A DNA stretch of 44,076 nt from Runella zeae DSM 19591 (lineage in GTDB: Bacteria > Bacteroidota > Bacteroidia > Cytophagales > Spirosomataceae): positions 1 to 44,076 of the forward strand of contig NZ_AUIF01000060.1 in assembly GCF_000423565.1 (NCBI RefSeq), given 5' to 3'. A program made the position numbers and the translations under genes. The notes beneath the pieces are model-generated. The model searched no databases. It saw only the letters and a list, made by a program, of their open reading frames with translations, and had not been told where the DNA came from. Position 1 is the first letter of the stretch, and each line of letters starts with the position of its first letter. This document shows, piece after piece, positions 33,317-41,849 of the stretch.

Positions 33317-35332
33317 ATGATTCAATTGAAAAAAATTCTAGCTTTAGTCATGGGGATGATAGGCCCCTATTCAATAGGCTTCCTCTTGGCTCAGCAGCCT
33401 ACCTTAGGCTATCGTTCCGTAAAAATAATCCTCAAAGATGGGCTAACTTTCAAGGACCTCAATAAAAATGAAAAGCTCGATCCTTACGAAGATTGGCGTC
33501 TGTCGCCAGAGGCACGCGTACAGGATTTGATTTCTCAAATGACGATAGAAGAAAAAGTAGGCTTTATGCTTATTAGTACCACCCGAATGGCGGGCGACAA
33601 CGCCTTTCAGCAAGGAGGACCGCGAACGCAAATCACCAGTGGGTTTAATGAAGAAGATTTGGTACAACCCAATAATATGTTTACTCGGAAGCCCCTCACG
33701 GTGCCTATGATGTCGGCTGCGGGTACCACCAAAGGAGTAAAAGAATTCCACTTACGACACTTTATACTTCGTGCCAATCCACCCGCAAAAACCATAGCCG
33801 AATGGGCCAATCTTTTGCAAGATTTGTGCGAAAGCACTCGTTTGGGAATTCCGGCTATTGTGGCCTCCAACCCCCGAAATCACATCACGATTGATGCCGC
33901 CATTGGATTGAGTGTCGGAACTACGGCGTTTTCAAAATGGCCCGGAGAGCTAGGACTCGCGGCCATGCATGATCTAAAACTTACGAGAGAGTTTGCCGAG
34001 ATTGCGCGGCAAGAATGGACGGCAGTGGGGCTGCGCAAAGGGTATATGTACATGGCCGACTTGGCAACCGAACCCCGCTGGCAGCGTATCGAAGGAACTT
34101 TTGGAGAAGATGCCGATTGGAGCGCCGCCATGATAGGCGAGATTGTAAAAGGATTTCAAGGAGCGCATCTATCCCCCAGTTCGGTAGCCATGACAACGAA
34201 GCATTTTCCGGGGGGTGGGCCTCAAGAAAAAGGCTTGGATTCGCATTTTGATTGGGGAAAATATGCACATTATCCAGGGGGTATGTTTGAATATCACCTA
34301 AAGCCTTTTAAAGCGGCGATTGAAGCTGGTACCTCGGCTATCATGCCGTATTATTCAAGTCCTAAAGGGAAGGGATTTGAAGAAGTGGGTTTTTCTTATA
34401 ACAAAGCCATTATTCAAGACCTCTTACGAAAAAAATTGGGATTCAAAGGTATCGTCAATTCTGACACCGGCCCTATTGAAATGATGCCTTGGGGAGTCGA
34501 ACAGCTCACCTTAGCCCAACGCTACCAAAAGGCCTTGGAAGCAGGCGTAGATTTATTTTCTGGCACCGCAGACCCTACTATTTTGAAAGATGTAGTGAAG
34601 CAAGGACTGGTCTCCGAAACTCGAATCAATGAATCTGTCGCACGTTTATTGACCGAGAAGTTTGCATTGGGTCTATTTGAAAATCCTTACGTTGACCCTG
34701 AAAAAGCACAAACTACGGTGGGCAGTACCGCTTTTCAAGAAAAAGCCGAGTTGGCGTTGCGTAAATCTATCGTTCTTTTAAAAAATGATTCGAAAATTCT
34801 GCCATTAGCCCCCAAAACAAAGGTCTATTTTGAAACCCATTACGACAATGGTCGAGTTGCCAACCCAATTACGGTTTATAAACCCACCTCTCATCACCCA
34901 TCCTTGGAATTCGTGACGACCAAAGAAGAAGCAGATGTGGTGGTATTGTGGCTTGTTCCAAGTGCTGGAGGTTTGTTTGCCTCAGCCGATAAGCCCATTG
35001 AATTAGGTTTATCAAAAAACAAAATTGATATAAGCCGCGTAAACGAAACCCTCAAAAGCAAACCTACGGTATTGGCTATCAATTTTTCAAGTCCATGGGT
35101 GCTAGATGAACTTAACAGTGAGGCCGCCAAAACAATCATAGCGACCTTTGGCACCACTACCGACGCCCTTTTGGACATCATAAGTGGGAAGTTTAACCCA
35201 ACAGGTAAATTGCCATTTACAATTCCCGCTTCTCAACAGGCGGTAGAACAAAACAAATCAGATGTACCCGGTATGCTAGAACCCAAGGGTTATTCATTGT
35301 TCAAATTTGGAGATGGCTTAAGTTATCATTGA
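33317..35332 (+). CDS. GH3 beta-glucosidase-like enzyme
   Basis: A 671-residue secreted GH3 enzyme, preceded by a signal (about residues 1-25). The N-terminal barrel includes KHFPGGGPQEKGLDSHFDWG and the nucleophile Asp383 in GFKGIVNSDTGPIEMM. The C-terminal sandwich ends PTGKLPFTIPAS and KFGDGLSYH. Typical activity is removal of terminal beta-glucose or xylose from oligosaccharides. Its substrate cannot be read. It is the last chromosomal-type gene before the accessory island. Confidence 0.88.
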   Translation: MIQLKKILALVMGMIGPYSIGFLLAQQPTLGYRSVKIILKDGLTFKDLNKNEKLDPYEDWRLSPEARVQDLISQMTIEEKVGFMLISTTRMAGDNAFQQGGPRTQITSGFNEEDLVQPNNMFTRKPLTVPMMSAAGTTKGVKEFHLRHFILRANPPAKTIAEWANLLQDLCESTRLGIPAIVASNPRNHITIDAAIGLSVGTTAFSKWPGELGLAAMHDLKLTREFAEIARQEWTAVGLRKGYMYMADLATEPRWQRIEGTFGEDADWSAAMIGEIVKGFQGAHLSPSSVAMTTKHFPGGGPQEKGLDSHFDWGKYAHYPGGMFEYHLKPFKAAIEAGTSAIMPYYSSPKGKGFEEVGFSYNKAIIQDLLRKKLGFKGIVNSDTGPIEMMPWGVEQLTLAQRYQKALEAGVDLFSGTADPTILKDVVKQGLVSETRINESVARLLTEKFALGLFENPYVDPEKAQTTVGSTAFQEKAELALRKSIVLLKNDSKILPLAPKTKVYFETHYDNGRVANPITVYKPTSHHPSLEFVTTKEEADVVVLWLVPSAGGLFASADKPIELGLSKNKIDISRVNETLKSKPTVLAINFSSPWVLDELNSEAAKTIIATFGTTTDALLDIISGKFNPTGKLPFTIPASQQAVEQNKSDVPGMLEPKGYSLFKFGDGLSYH

Positions 35333-35404
35333 TACTAAGCCATATTAACGGACTGCTATTTACTTGCCATTAAACTCTCAAATTCGAAATCAAACAAACA
35401 TAAT

Positions 35405-35641
35405 TTATCCCCAATATTGGTATGCGCAAGCAGTAGTATAAAGGGCGTGTGAGATGGCTATTCTTAATCTGTAAATCGGTATCGAAGCGTTTCGGTACCG
35501 ATTTCCTGTTCTATGGCACCAATATCTAAGAAAAAGCGCAACCCACTGGTTCCAATTTCTCAATAACATCCGCAGAAAATCATAGACTAAGGCGATAATA
35601 GTAAGTAATTTGAGTCTATTTTCCCGCACGGATGCCAGCTG
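35405..35641 (-). pseudogene. C-terminal remnant of an IS transposase
   Basis: The minus frame reads RENRLKLLTIIALVYDFLRM then LLRNWNQWVALFLRYWCHRT and YRLRIAISHALYTTACAYQ. Its hydrophobic helix and basic tail resemble the last 70 residues of IS4-like transposases. There is no upstream catalytic part, and an imperfect hairpin at 35473-35504 lies in it. The similarity is from pattern only. Confidence 0.4.
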
Positions 35642-35664
35642 AAGCTACATTTTTGCAAACACAA

Positions 35665-35860
35665 AATGATAGCAAAATGGGCGATTTTACGCTATAAATA
35701 CAACCTTAAAACCATATCTATTTGACTATCAATTACTTTAATAGAAGCTTACACACCACCATATAAAATCATTAGACATATTTTGATGAAAGTGGGTATA
35801 TTTGGGGGATAGTGAAATCTTGTATGTTGTTAGCTGCCCCCCTAACGACACACACCCGTG
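35665..35860 (+). repeat. Dispersed repeat, copy R1 (divergent)
   Basis: Starts with ATGATAGCAAAATGGGCGAT and contains TCATTAGACATATTTTGATG, GAAAGTGGGTATATTTGGGG and a TGTTAGCTGCC to CTAACGACAC tail. It shares its order of blocks with copies R2-R4. It stands directly before the truncated RT-like gene. Confidence 0.65.
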
Positions 35861-35918
35861 CAGACACTTTAATCTTATTCATTAAACTCAAGTGGCAAAT
35901 ACAATTACTAACAAATAA

Positions 35919-36197
35919 CTCAGTTTAGATATTGATAAGGTTATCAAAAGAGTAAAACTTGACATAAAAGACGATTGGTTTCAAGGCCCTCTAAAATATG
36001 AAGATATTTTGGATGCTAAATTTGTTTCAGAGAAATTAGAAAAGTATAACAATAAAAATCAGGAGTATAAAGCTGGAAAGGCAATTCATTTTGACATTCC
36101 AAAGCCAGTATTTAAAATACGCTATTCATCTGAAACTGACATAATAGAAAGAGTTATCTATCAGAGTTTAGTGGAAGGAATAACAGGCCAAATCTAA
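35919..36197 (+). pseudogene. N-terminal fragment of an RT-like (DRT/UG-type) gene
   Basis: A frame open from 35919 to the stop at 36197 with no ATG, GTG or TTG at its beginning. It reads DIDKVIKRVKLDIKDDWFQG, PLKYEDILDAKFVSEKLEKY, then FDIPKPVFKIRYSSETDIIE and RVIYQSLVEG. The WFQGPLKYED and IPK-F-IRY--ET-I-RV-YQ- pattern resembles the start of bacterial reverse transcriptases of the unknown-group/DRT defence type. About 90 codons remain and no YxDD catalytic part. A start codon and everything downstream seem to have been lost. Confidence 0.5.
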
Positions 36198-36224
36198 CGC
36201 CAGTAAAAATTATAAATTTACCGA

Positions 36225-36908
36225 ATGGAACAAAAAAAGGAACTTACAATAAAAAAACTGATAGAAGAAGCTAAAAAATTTTGCGTTGAACAGTCCAAAT
36301 TTCAACACAAAGAACTTTATGGTGTTACTGACGGAAAGGCCGTAGGAACATTGATTGAACAGAAGTTTCAAAAATACCTAAACGAAAGATATGAAGTAAC
36401 AGTAGGTTCTTCAGCTAAAGGAATTGATTTGCCTTCTGACAACATTCATACTGACATAAAAGTAACTTCTATTAAGCAACCGCAATCATCTTGCCCTTTC
36501 AAAGATGCCAAGCAAAAAATATTTGGACTTGGCTATAATCTTCTTGTATTTGTTTATGACAAAGCAGACGACCCAAATACTAAAACTGCAACACTAAATT
36601 TTGTGAGCTGTTCTTTTGTTCATAAAGAAAGGACTGCCGACTATACAACTTCATTTCGCTTACGAGAAATGGTAAAAGACGGTGCTAACGAAGCAGATAT
36701 TGTTGCGTATCTACAAGATAAAAATATTCCAGCAGATGAAATAACTCTTAACCAAATAGCGGAACAAATCATACAAACACCACCAGAGCAAGGTTATCTG
36801 ACCATTTCCAATGCTTTACAATGGAGGCTACAATATCAGCGTATTGTTGCCTTAGCAAATGACATTCCAGGAATTGAAAAAATTGTAAGCTATAACCGAC
36901 CACAATGA
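36225..36908 (+). CDS. Putative type II restriction endonuclease
   Basis: A 227-residue protein. GTLIEQKFQKYL, then GIDLPSDNIHTDIKVTS fits the PD-(D/E)xK nuclease pattern, with Asp68 and Asp77-Ile-Lys79 as the metal-binding and catalytic residues. The gene overlaps the methyltransferase gene by four bases (ATGA), the common layout of type II systems. It would cut unmodified DNA at the methylase's target. Its base composition is AT-rich, unlike the chromosomal genes. Confidence 0.7.
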   Translation: MEQKKELTIKKLIEEAKKFCVEQSKFQHKELYGVTDGKAVGTLIEQKFQKYLNERYEVTVGSSAKGIDLPSDNIHTDIKVTSIKQPQSSCPFKDAKQKIFGLGYNLLVFVYDKADDPNTKTATLNFVSCSFVHKERTADYTTSFRLREMVKDGANEADIVAYLQDKNIPADEITLNQIAEQIIQTPPEQGYLTISNALQWRLQYQRIVALANDIPGIEKIVSYNRPQ

Positions 36909-38677
36909 TTAAAGTATTTGAAGTAAATATTACTCATCAAGTTTCGGATTATTTAAACGATATTCTGAAGAATATTGTATCTATTGAAAAGGCTAATCAA
37001 AAAATGCATGAAGCGTTCGGCTTCATACATTTTTTTGATAATGTGGAAGATTTACAAATACTCAAAGAAACTATCTTAAGTTCTCAAAATATTGTTTCAG
37101 AACCCGACAGAGCTGAATATGGCGACTTTCAAACCAATACAGTTTTAGCAAAAAAAATTGCTTTTAATCTGACCACAAAAAATATTTCACCAGAAATAGT
37201 GATTGAGCCAACTTGCGGAAAAGGCAACTTTATTATTGCTTGTTTGGAGCAATTTACGGGCATAAAAAAAGTTTTCGGTATTGAAATTTACAAATCCTAC
37301 GTTTGGGAAAGCAAATTCAATATTATAAATTTTTATTTGAGTAATCCAACTAAAAACAAACCCGAAATTTCAATCATTCACAGTAGCGTTTTTGACTTTA
37401 ATTTCAAAAGTATTTTAAAAGAAGATAGCACAAAAGAGATTTTAATCATCGGCAATCCACCATGGGTAACGAACTCAAAATTAGGAAGTTTAAATTCATC
37501 AAATCTTCCTAAAAAAACAAACTTTAAAAACCATAGCGGATTAGATGCAATGACAGGAAAAGGCAATTTTGATATTGCCGAATACATTACCCTAATGATG
37601 ATTGAAACCTTTCAGCATCAAAAAGGTAATATTGCTTTATTGGTCAAAAACACGGTGATAAAAAACATCGTTTTTGACCAGCTGGTAAAAAAATATGCAG
37701 TTTCTGATATAGAAAAACATTGTATTGATAGCAAAAAGGAATTTAATGTTTCTGTTGAAGCAGCTTTGTTTTGTTGCAAGCTAAACTCAAATCCATCATT
37801 CAATTGTACAGAATTTGATTTCTACAATAACTCAACTGCAAAAGTAAATTTCGGTTGGTTAGCTAACAAATTTGTTTCCAATCTTGATACTTATTCAAAC
37901 GTGGAGCGAATTGACGGGCAATGCCCCTTTGAGTGGCGACAAGGTATAAAACACGATTGTTCTTCCATTATGGAATTAGACAAAGTGAACGAGCATTTTG
38001 TAAATGGACTGAAAGAAGAAATCAAATTGGAAAATGACTTGGTTTATGGAATGCTAAAAAGTTCTGACTTAAAAAATACAGTCATTAAAGAAACGAGAAA
38101 ATATACGATTGTAACGCAAAAAAAAGTTGGGCAAGAAACTAATTACATCAAATACGACTTTCCCAAGACCTACAAATATTTGAGTAAACATGAAAATGTT
38201 TTTAATTCAAGAAAGTCGAGCATTTATAATAACAAACCTCCATTTTCTATTTTTGGTATAGGAGATTATTCGTTTAAGCCATACAAAGTTGCTATTTCGG
38301 GTCTTTACAAAACATTTCATTTTACGCTTGTTTTACCACAGGATGAAAAGCCTGTAATGCTTGACGACACTTGTTATATGTTAGGTTTTGACAATCTGGA
38401 ATTTGCTGTTTATTCTTTAATACTTTTAAACTCTCAGACGACGGTGAGGTTTCTGCAATCCATAACTTTTTCAGATGCTAAGAGAACTTTTACTAAAGAC
38501 GTTTTAATGCGTATTGACCTTTTGAAATTGGCTCAAATCATTGACAAGTCAGAATTACAGAAAGAATTAAATTATATAAACGAAACATACAATTTCAACC
38601 TAACTTTGGTCTATTGGTGCGAATTCATAAATAAAATGTCTCCAATAGAAAATAGACAAACTCAATTATTTGCCTAG
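36905..38677 (+). CDS. N6-adenine DNA methyltransferase of the R-M pair
   Basis: A 590-residue methyltransferase. The SAM motif is IVIEPTCGKGNFIIACLEQF (about 98-117) and the catalytic motif NPPW is at 184-187 (LIIGNPPWVTNSKLGSLN). The C-terminal half is the target-recognition part. The NPPW form indicates adenine methylation. The start overlaps the endonuclease stop. It should protect host DNA from the upstream nuclease. The target sequence is unknown. Confidence 0.85.
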   Translation: MIKVFEVNITHQVSDYLNDILKNIVSIEKANQKMHEAFGFIHFFDNVEDLQILKETILSSQNIVSEPDRAEYGDFQTNTVLAKKIAFNLTTKNISPEIVIEPTCGKGNFIIACLEQFTGIKKVFGIEIYKSYVWESKFNIINFYLSNPTKNKPEISIIHSSVFDFNFKSILKEDSTKEILIIGNPPWVTNSKLGSLNSSNLPKKTNFKNHSGLDAMTGKGNFDIAEYITLMMIETFQHQKGNIALLVKNTVIKNIVFDQLVKKYAVSDIEKHCIDSKKEFNVSVEAALFCCKLNSNPSFNCTEFDFYNNSTAKVNFGWLANKFVSNLDTYSNVERIDGQCPFEWRQGIKHDCSSIMELDKVNEHFVNGLKEEIKLENDLVYGMLKSSDLKNTVIKETRKYTIVTQKKVGQETNYIKYDFPKTYKYLSKHENVFNSRKSSIYNNKPPFSIFGIGDYSFKPYKVAISGLYKTFHFTLVLPQDEKPVMLDDTCYMLGFDNLEFAVYSLILLNSQTTVRFLQSITFSDAKRTFTKDVLMRIDLLKLAQIIDKSELQKELNYINETYNFNLTLVYWCEFINKMSPIENRQTQLFA

Positions 38678-38809
38678 ACCGAGCGAGCAACTGTACATAA
38701 TAACAATGTATGATTAAAAGTGGGGTTGAATAATTTGGATTGATCATTTGTAAAAATTTCAATATTCGTTCTTAAATTGAACCCCGAAAACGTTCAGAAT
38801 GCTAAAAAT

Positions 38810-38841
38810 CCGCCACATCGCCAAGCCGAAAACCGTTAGGT
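38810..38841 (+). other. Right half of an attC-like site
   Basis: CCGCCACATCGCCAAGCCG (38810-38828), then six bases and GTTAGGT (38835-38841, fits GTTRRRY). The same right arm occurs in the full site at 40438-40456. No matching left arm is found after the methyltransferase, so this copy looks truncated. The next gene starts nine bases later. Confidence 0.5.
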
Positions 38842-38849
38842 GCAATTAT

Positions 38850-39233
38850 ATGATACTAGAATGTTATAAAATATTGAAGCAAATAGAGCAACGCCCAGCA
38901 ATGTGGACTGGAGAAGCTACTTTAAAAAGCATTAATAATTATTGCAACGGTTACCACCATGCGCTTGTAGACAATGGGATAGTTTCACATTCAAATGAAC
39001 CTTTTTTCGACTGGGTAGCGAAAAAACTTGGATATTATGAATCGACTGCGGGTTGGGCTAATATGATACTAGCTTATTGCATGGGATTTGAATCAAAAGA
39101 TATTAGTTGGGAAGTCGTTTTTGCAACCACTGTGACAAAGGAGCAACATTTGAAATCAATAAGTTATTTCTATGAGCTAGTTGAAGAATTCAAGAAAGAA
39201 ATTGAAAAGTGTGAAGAAAACTGGCTACAATAA
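38850..39233 (+). CDS. Cassette protein, immunity-like candidate (127 aa)
   Basis: The start is placed at ATG 38850, nine bases after the attC-like GTTAGGT; an earlier frame start would read through that site. Residues 1-60 (MILECYKILKQIEQRPAMWT, GEATLKSINNYCNGYHHALV) resemble small immunity-type families with the RPxMxxGE pattern. It is soluble and helical. Stop and possible attC-like sequence overlap at the end. The function is unknown. Confidence 0.6.
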   Translation: MILECYKILKQIEQRPAMWTGEATLKSINNYCNGYHHALVDNGIVSHSNEPFFDWVAKKLGYYESTAGWANMILAYCMGFESKDISWEVVFATTVTKEQHLKSISYFYELVEEFKKEIEKCEENWLQ

Positions 39234-39359
39234 CTAAGGTTTCGTAGTGGCTGAAAGCCAAGCCATAAAGTCCCGAAAGCCTTCGGGATTGAACGAAACT
39301 CGGGCGGGCGGCTAGCCTAGCGGTGAGTGGTGCTCACAAACCCTTTTCTTTTGTTATGG
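39228..39359 (+). other. Weak attC-like site
   Basis: AAC at 39232-39234 (in the stop codon region), AAGGTTTCGT and, on the right, CACAAACCCTT then GTTATGG (39353-39359). The pairing is short. The loop contains TCCCGAA/TTCGGGA (39271-39288), as in the strong site at 40348-40469, which supports a common origin. Confidence 0.35.
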
Positions 39360-39486
39360 AGTTATCGTTGATTGTGCAACTTTCTTCTGTCTGTTTGATA
39401 GTCGAGTGCTTTATCAAATCCCGAACAACTCCGTAGATTCATACAATCGTATTTATAAAAAGAAGTAACACCCCTTCTCCCCCTCC

Positions 39487-39530
39487 CCCAAAGGCTGCCC
39501 GATTTCACTGAGTGCAGCCTTTGGGTTTTT
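39487..39530 (+). terminator. Rho-independent terminator
   Basis: CCCAAAGGCTGC (39487-39498) pairs exactly with GCAGCCTTTGGG (39514-39525), followed by TTTTT. A strong + strand terminator between the cassette gene and repeat R2. The rest of the gap 39360-39486 holds no gene. Confidence 0.85.
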
Positions 39531-39695
39531 GATAGCAAAATGGGTGATTTTGCGCCCAAAACGCTATGTCTGTTTAGCTGGGACGCATTGTGGGGAAAAA
39601 TTTGCATAACATTCTATGAAATCATTAGGTACATTTGGGGTATAGGCGCAATGATTGCGTCCATATTGTGTTGGTGGCAAGGCTAACAGACACTA
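39531..39695 (+). repeat. Dispersed repeat, copy R2
   Basis: Begins GATAGCAAAATGGGTGATTT and is nearly identical to R3 over its first 85 bases (CCCAAAACGCTATGTCTGTT, TAGCTGGGACGCATT). A GGCGCAA/TTGCG-type hairpin and GTTGG-GGCAAGG-CTAACAGACAC form the right end. The next gene starts about 28 bases after. Confidence 0.75.
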
Positions 39696-39722
39696 CACAG
39701 ACAAAATCAAAATAAAGGAAGA

Positions 39723-40334
39723 ATGAAAATAGCTTTTATAATAATCGGGCTGATAGTTTTAGCAATAGCAATTTTTGCTATTTACAGACTTGTAACTGTA
39801 AAACGACAGAACAACAAACTAAATGCAGAACGCTTTGATAGAGTTAAAAAGCTCTATGACAAACTTGAAAGTGGACAAGAAGTTACAGAAAATGACGTTT
39901 TGCCTTTTGCGAAAAACGTATCAACCAGACAGACCGCATTTCAACTTTTAGCAGACCAGGACAAGACAAATCTTTTCCCGAAGGAATTCAATAATTTAAT
40001 TTCAGGTGCAGAAAGCAACCTTGCAAATTGGTTAGAATTTCCGACTGAACTTGGTGCTTGCCCTGACGAAATCGAACATATCAAACGTGTAACCTTTGAC
40101 TTTGACGGACAAAACAACTTTGTTCACTATGAAGTTTTTAAATGTAGAGTGAACGAACCACATTGGGCTGCAAAAGACGGATGGTTTTTAGGTGTAGTTG
40201 GACCATATTTTGACGACAGCAAACCTTACGACTTTCCACAAGCAACTTTTAGCAGAATAAGTAGTACGATAGACAAAGTAACGCCAGACGAAGAAGCAAA
40301 ATGGGTTCACGAAAACATATCAATGAGACGTTGA
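39723..40334 (+). CDS. Membrane-anchored cassette protein (203 aa)
   Basis: One N-terminal helix (IAFIIIGLIVLAIAIFAIYR, residues 3-22), then a soluble cytoplasmic domain (short periplasmic side). LPFAKNVSTRQTAFQLLADQ and FPTELGACPDEIEHIKRVTF are the most distinctive parts. No family is recognised. It is enclosed by repeat R2 upstream and a strong attC-like site downstream, and is AT-rich. Confidence 0.65.
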   Translation: MKIAFIIIGLIVLAIAIFAIYRLVTVKRQNNKLNAERFDRVKKLYDKLESGQEVTENDVLPFAKNVSTRQTAFQLLADQDKTNLFPKEFNNLISGAESNLANWLEFPTELGACPDEIEHIKRVTFDFDGQNNFVHYEVFKCRVNEPHWAAKDGWFLGVVGPYFDDSKPYDFPQATFSRISSTIDKVTPDEEAKWVHENISMRR

Positions 40335-40347
40335 AAGGAAGCCCAGC

Positions 40348-40469
40348 CACCAACATCGGTTTGGCAATATGGCGGCTGAACCGGGTCGGCGGCGCGATGC
40401 TTCTATGAAATCCCGAAAGCCTTCGGGATGCTAAAATCCGCCACATCGCCAAGCCGTAATTCGTTACTT
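40348..40469 (+). other. attC-like recombination site, strong arms
   Basis: AAC (40352-40354), then left arm CGGTTTGGCAATATGGCGG (40357-40375); right arm CCGCCACATCGCCAAGCCG (40438-40456), then six bases and GTTACTT (40463-40469). The arms pair in 16 of 19 positions. The loop holds TCCCGAA/TTCGGGA (40411-40428). About 120 bases in all, within the attC range. It follows a cassette gene by 13 bases. Confidence 0.6.
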
Positions 40470-40508
40470 TCTATAAAAAAATACCCCACTCTAATCTACA
40501 ACGGAACT

Positions 40509-40800
40509 ATTTGATAGCAAATTCCAAGCTCGATTTGCAAAGCTTGCATTTCTGAGCAACGATTTTGCTATCAAATGAAAGTGGCCATTGCACTGATCAT
40601 CACAGGATCCGCAAAAGCACCACTTTAAAATGATAGCAAAATGGGTGATTTTGCACCCAAAACGCTATGTCTGTTTAGCTGGGACGCATTTTGGGGAAAA
40701 ATTCGCATAACATCCTGTAAAATCATTAGGTACATTTTATTGAAAGTGGGTATATTTGGGGTATAGGCGAAAGGGTTGCGGCTATATCTTGTTGAACAAA
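40509..40800 (+). repeat. Dispersed repeat, copy R3 (long form)
   Basis: Opens with ATTTGATAGCAAA (40509-40521) and its exact complement TTTGCTATCAAAT (40564-40576), then joins the R2-like block GATAGCAAAATGGGTGATTT at 40632. The end has the GTGGGTATATTTGGGGTATA block and a TATAGGCGAA hairpin. R4 shares the whole length. No gene lies in 40470-41000. Confidence 0.75.
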
Positions 40801-40815
40801 ATTGAGGTGGGGCCA

Positions 40816-40988
40816 GCAGTAGGCCGTTTGGAGAGCAAGTAGCCGGTTTTTGTCTAACTTCGCGGTGAGGGAAGCAGAGCTTTCAAGCGCGGCGAAGTTA
40901 GACAAAAACCATGAGAAAAAGACTTCTCAAATCTAAGATTTGCAAAATATTTTTCTCATTCCGGCTTTAGAGAGCTTAAGGCCACTTT
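40816..40988. other. Nested hairpin complex with attC-like core
   Basis: The outer stem is AGCCGG (40841-40846) with CCGGCT (40961-40966). Inside are a perfect 19-bp pair, GGTTTTTGTCTAACTTCGC (40845-40863) with its complement at 40892-40910, and a second stem ATGAGAAAAA (40911-40920) with TTTTTCTCAT (40950-40959) capped by CAAATCT/AGATTTG (40928-40942). The first stem contains GTCTAAC and GTTAGAC, matching RYYYAAC and GTTRRRY. No gene is here. Confidence 0.6.
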
Positions 40989-41005
40989 TCCTACACCTCA
41001 ACTTC

Positions 41006-41094
41006 GTCCAACAGGGAATAGCCAAAATTCCCTTACATTTCGACCTAATCGGTCTTTATTTCAGGGAACTTCGGCTATTCCCTACCCGTTGTGT
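41006..41094 (+). other. attC-like recombination site, short form
   Basis: GTCCAAC (41006-41012, fits RYYYAAC), arm AGGGAATAGCC (41013-41023), its perfect complement GGCTATTCCCT (41073-41083), four bases and GTTGTGT (41088-41094). Inner TTCCCT/AGGGAA and GACC/GGTC continue the stem. Total 89 bases. The next gene starts 28 bases on. Confidence 0.6.
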
Positions 41095-41121
41095 GCTATA
41101 TAATGAAGCGACATATATACT

Positions 41122-41610
41122 ATGAATTGGAAAGATCATATTACTAAAATAAACTCAAATTCAGCGGACAAGACAATAAGTTTTGGCTTTAATTCACCGA
41201 CAACAGACTTATTGTTAGAAGATTTGAAATTGGAATTTAACCTTGACGAATTACCGAGTGAACTTGAAGAATTATATAGGCAGACTAACGGAATTGAACA
41301 TAAAATGACTGTGGACAATATTGGTGAACTGACAATTGGTGAATTAATTTGGACAGTGGAGAGAACTATTGAAACAAATAAGGAGTACAGAAATTATAAA
41401 GAATTTAAAGATTTGTATATGTCCTTTGAACAGTTACTGTTCTTTTCGGACGCTGGGAACGGGGACTTATTCGGTATCGTAACACTGAACGGAAAGTTTG
41501 ACCATCATGACATTTTTAGTTGGAATCACGAAGACGATAGTAGAAATTGGGTAGCACCCAACTTGGCCAAATTCATAGAATGGTGGTTAGACGGAAAGAT
41601 TAACGTGTGA
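41122..41610 (+). CDS. SUKH/SMI1-KNR4-like immunity protein
   Basis: A 162-residue protein. FNLDELPSELEELYRQTNGI (about 38-57) is the SUKH signature L-P-L--FY---NG. QLLFFSDAGNGDLFGIV (about 112-128) is the second family motif, and KFIEWWLDG closes the protein. SUKH proteins neutralise toxins of contact-dependent or polymorphic systems. No toxin is nearby, so it may be an orphan immunity gene. An attC-like site lies on either side. Confidence 0.75.
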   Translation: MNWKDHITKINSNSADKTISFGFNSPTTDLLLEDLKLEFNLDELPSELEELYRQTNGIEHKMTVDNIGELTIGELIWTVERTIETNKEYRNYKEFKDLYMSFEQLLFFSDAGNGDLFGIVTLNGKFDHHDIFSWNHEDDSRNWVAPNLAKFIEWWLDGKINV

Positions 41611-41622
41611 AGAATATACAGC

Positions 41623-41821
41623 ACACAACATCGCATTGGCTATATGGCCGGCTGGACGTTCAGCCATTGGGCGGACGGAATGCTATTAGGCTTCAGTTCC
41701 GGCAGAAGTTGCGCTATTGGGCAGCAGAATTTAACTTAAACACTCTACCTTTATCGGGCATTGGTAGCCAGGCGGACGAAGCCATGAATCCGGCCACATC
41801 GCCAATGCTTTTACGTTATGG
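41623..41821 (+). other. attC-like recombination site, long form
   Basis: AAC (41627-41629), arm GCATTGGCTATATGGCCGG (41633-41651); right arm CCGGCCACATCGCCAATGC (41790-41808), six bases, GTTATGG (41815-41821). The arms pair in 17 of 19. The geometry equals the site at 40348-40469, but the loop is longer, giving about 200 bases. An open frame in it is not taken as a gene. Confidence 0.6.
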
Positions 41822-41849
41822 GTAATAGTAAAAATCCAATATATTTCAA

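Noticed and set aside
39362-39607. 81-codon minus-strand open frame
   Set aside because: It spans a strong terminator hairpin and repeat R2 and has no coding character.
41607-41825. 72-codon open frame after the SUKH-like gene
   Set aside because: It runs through both arms of the long attC-like site; the arms explain the sequence better than a coding function.
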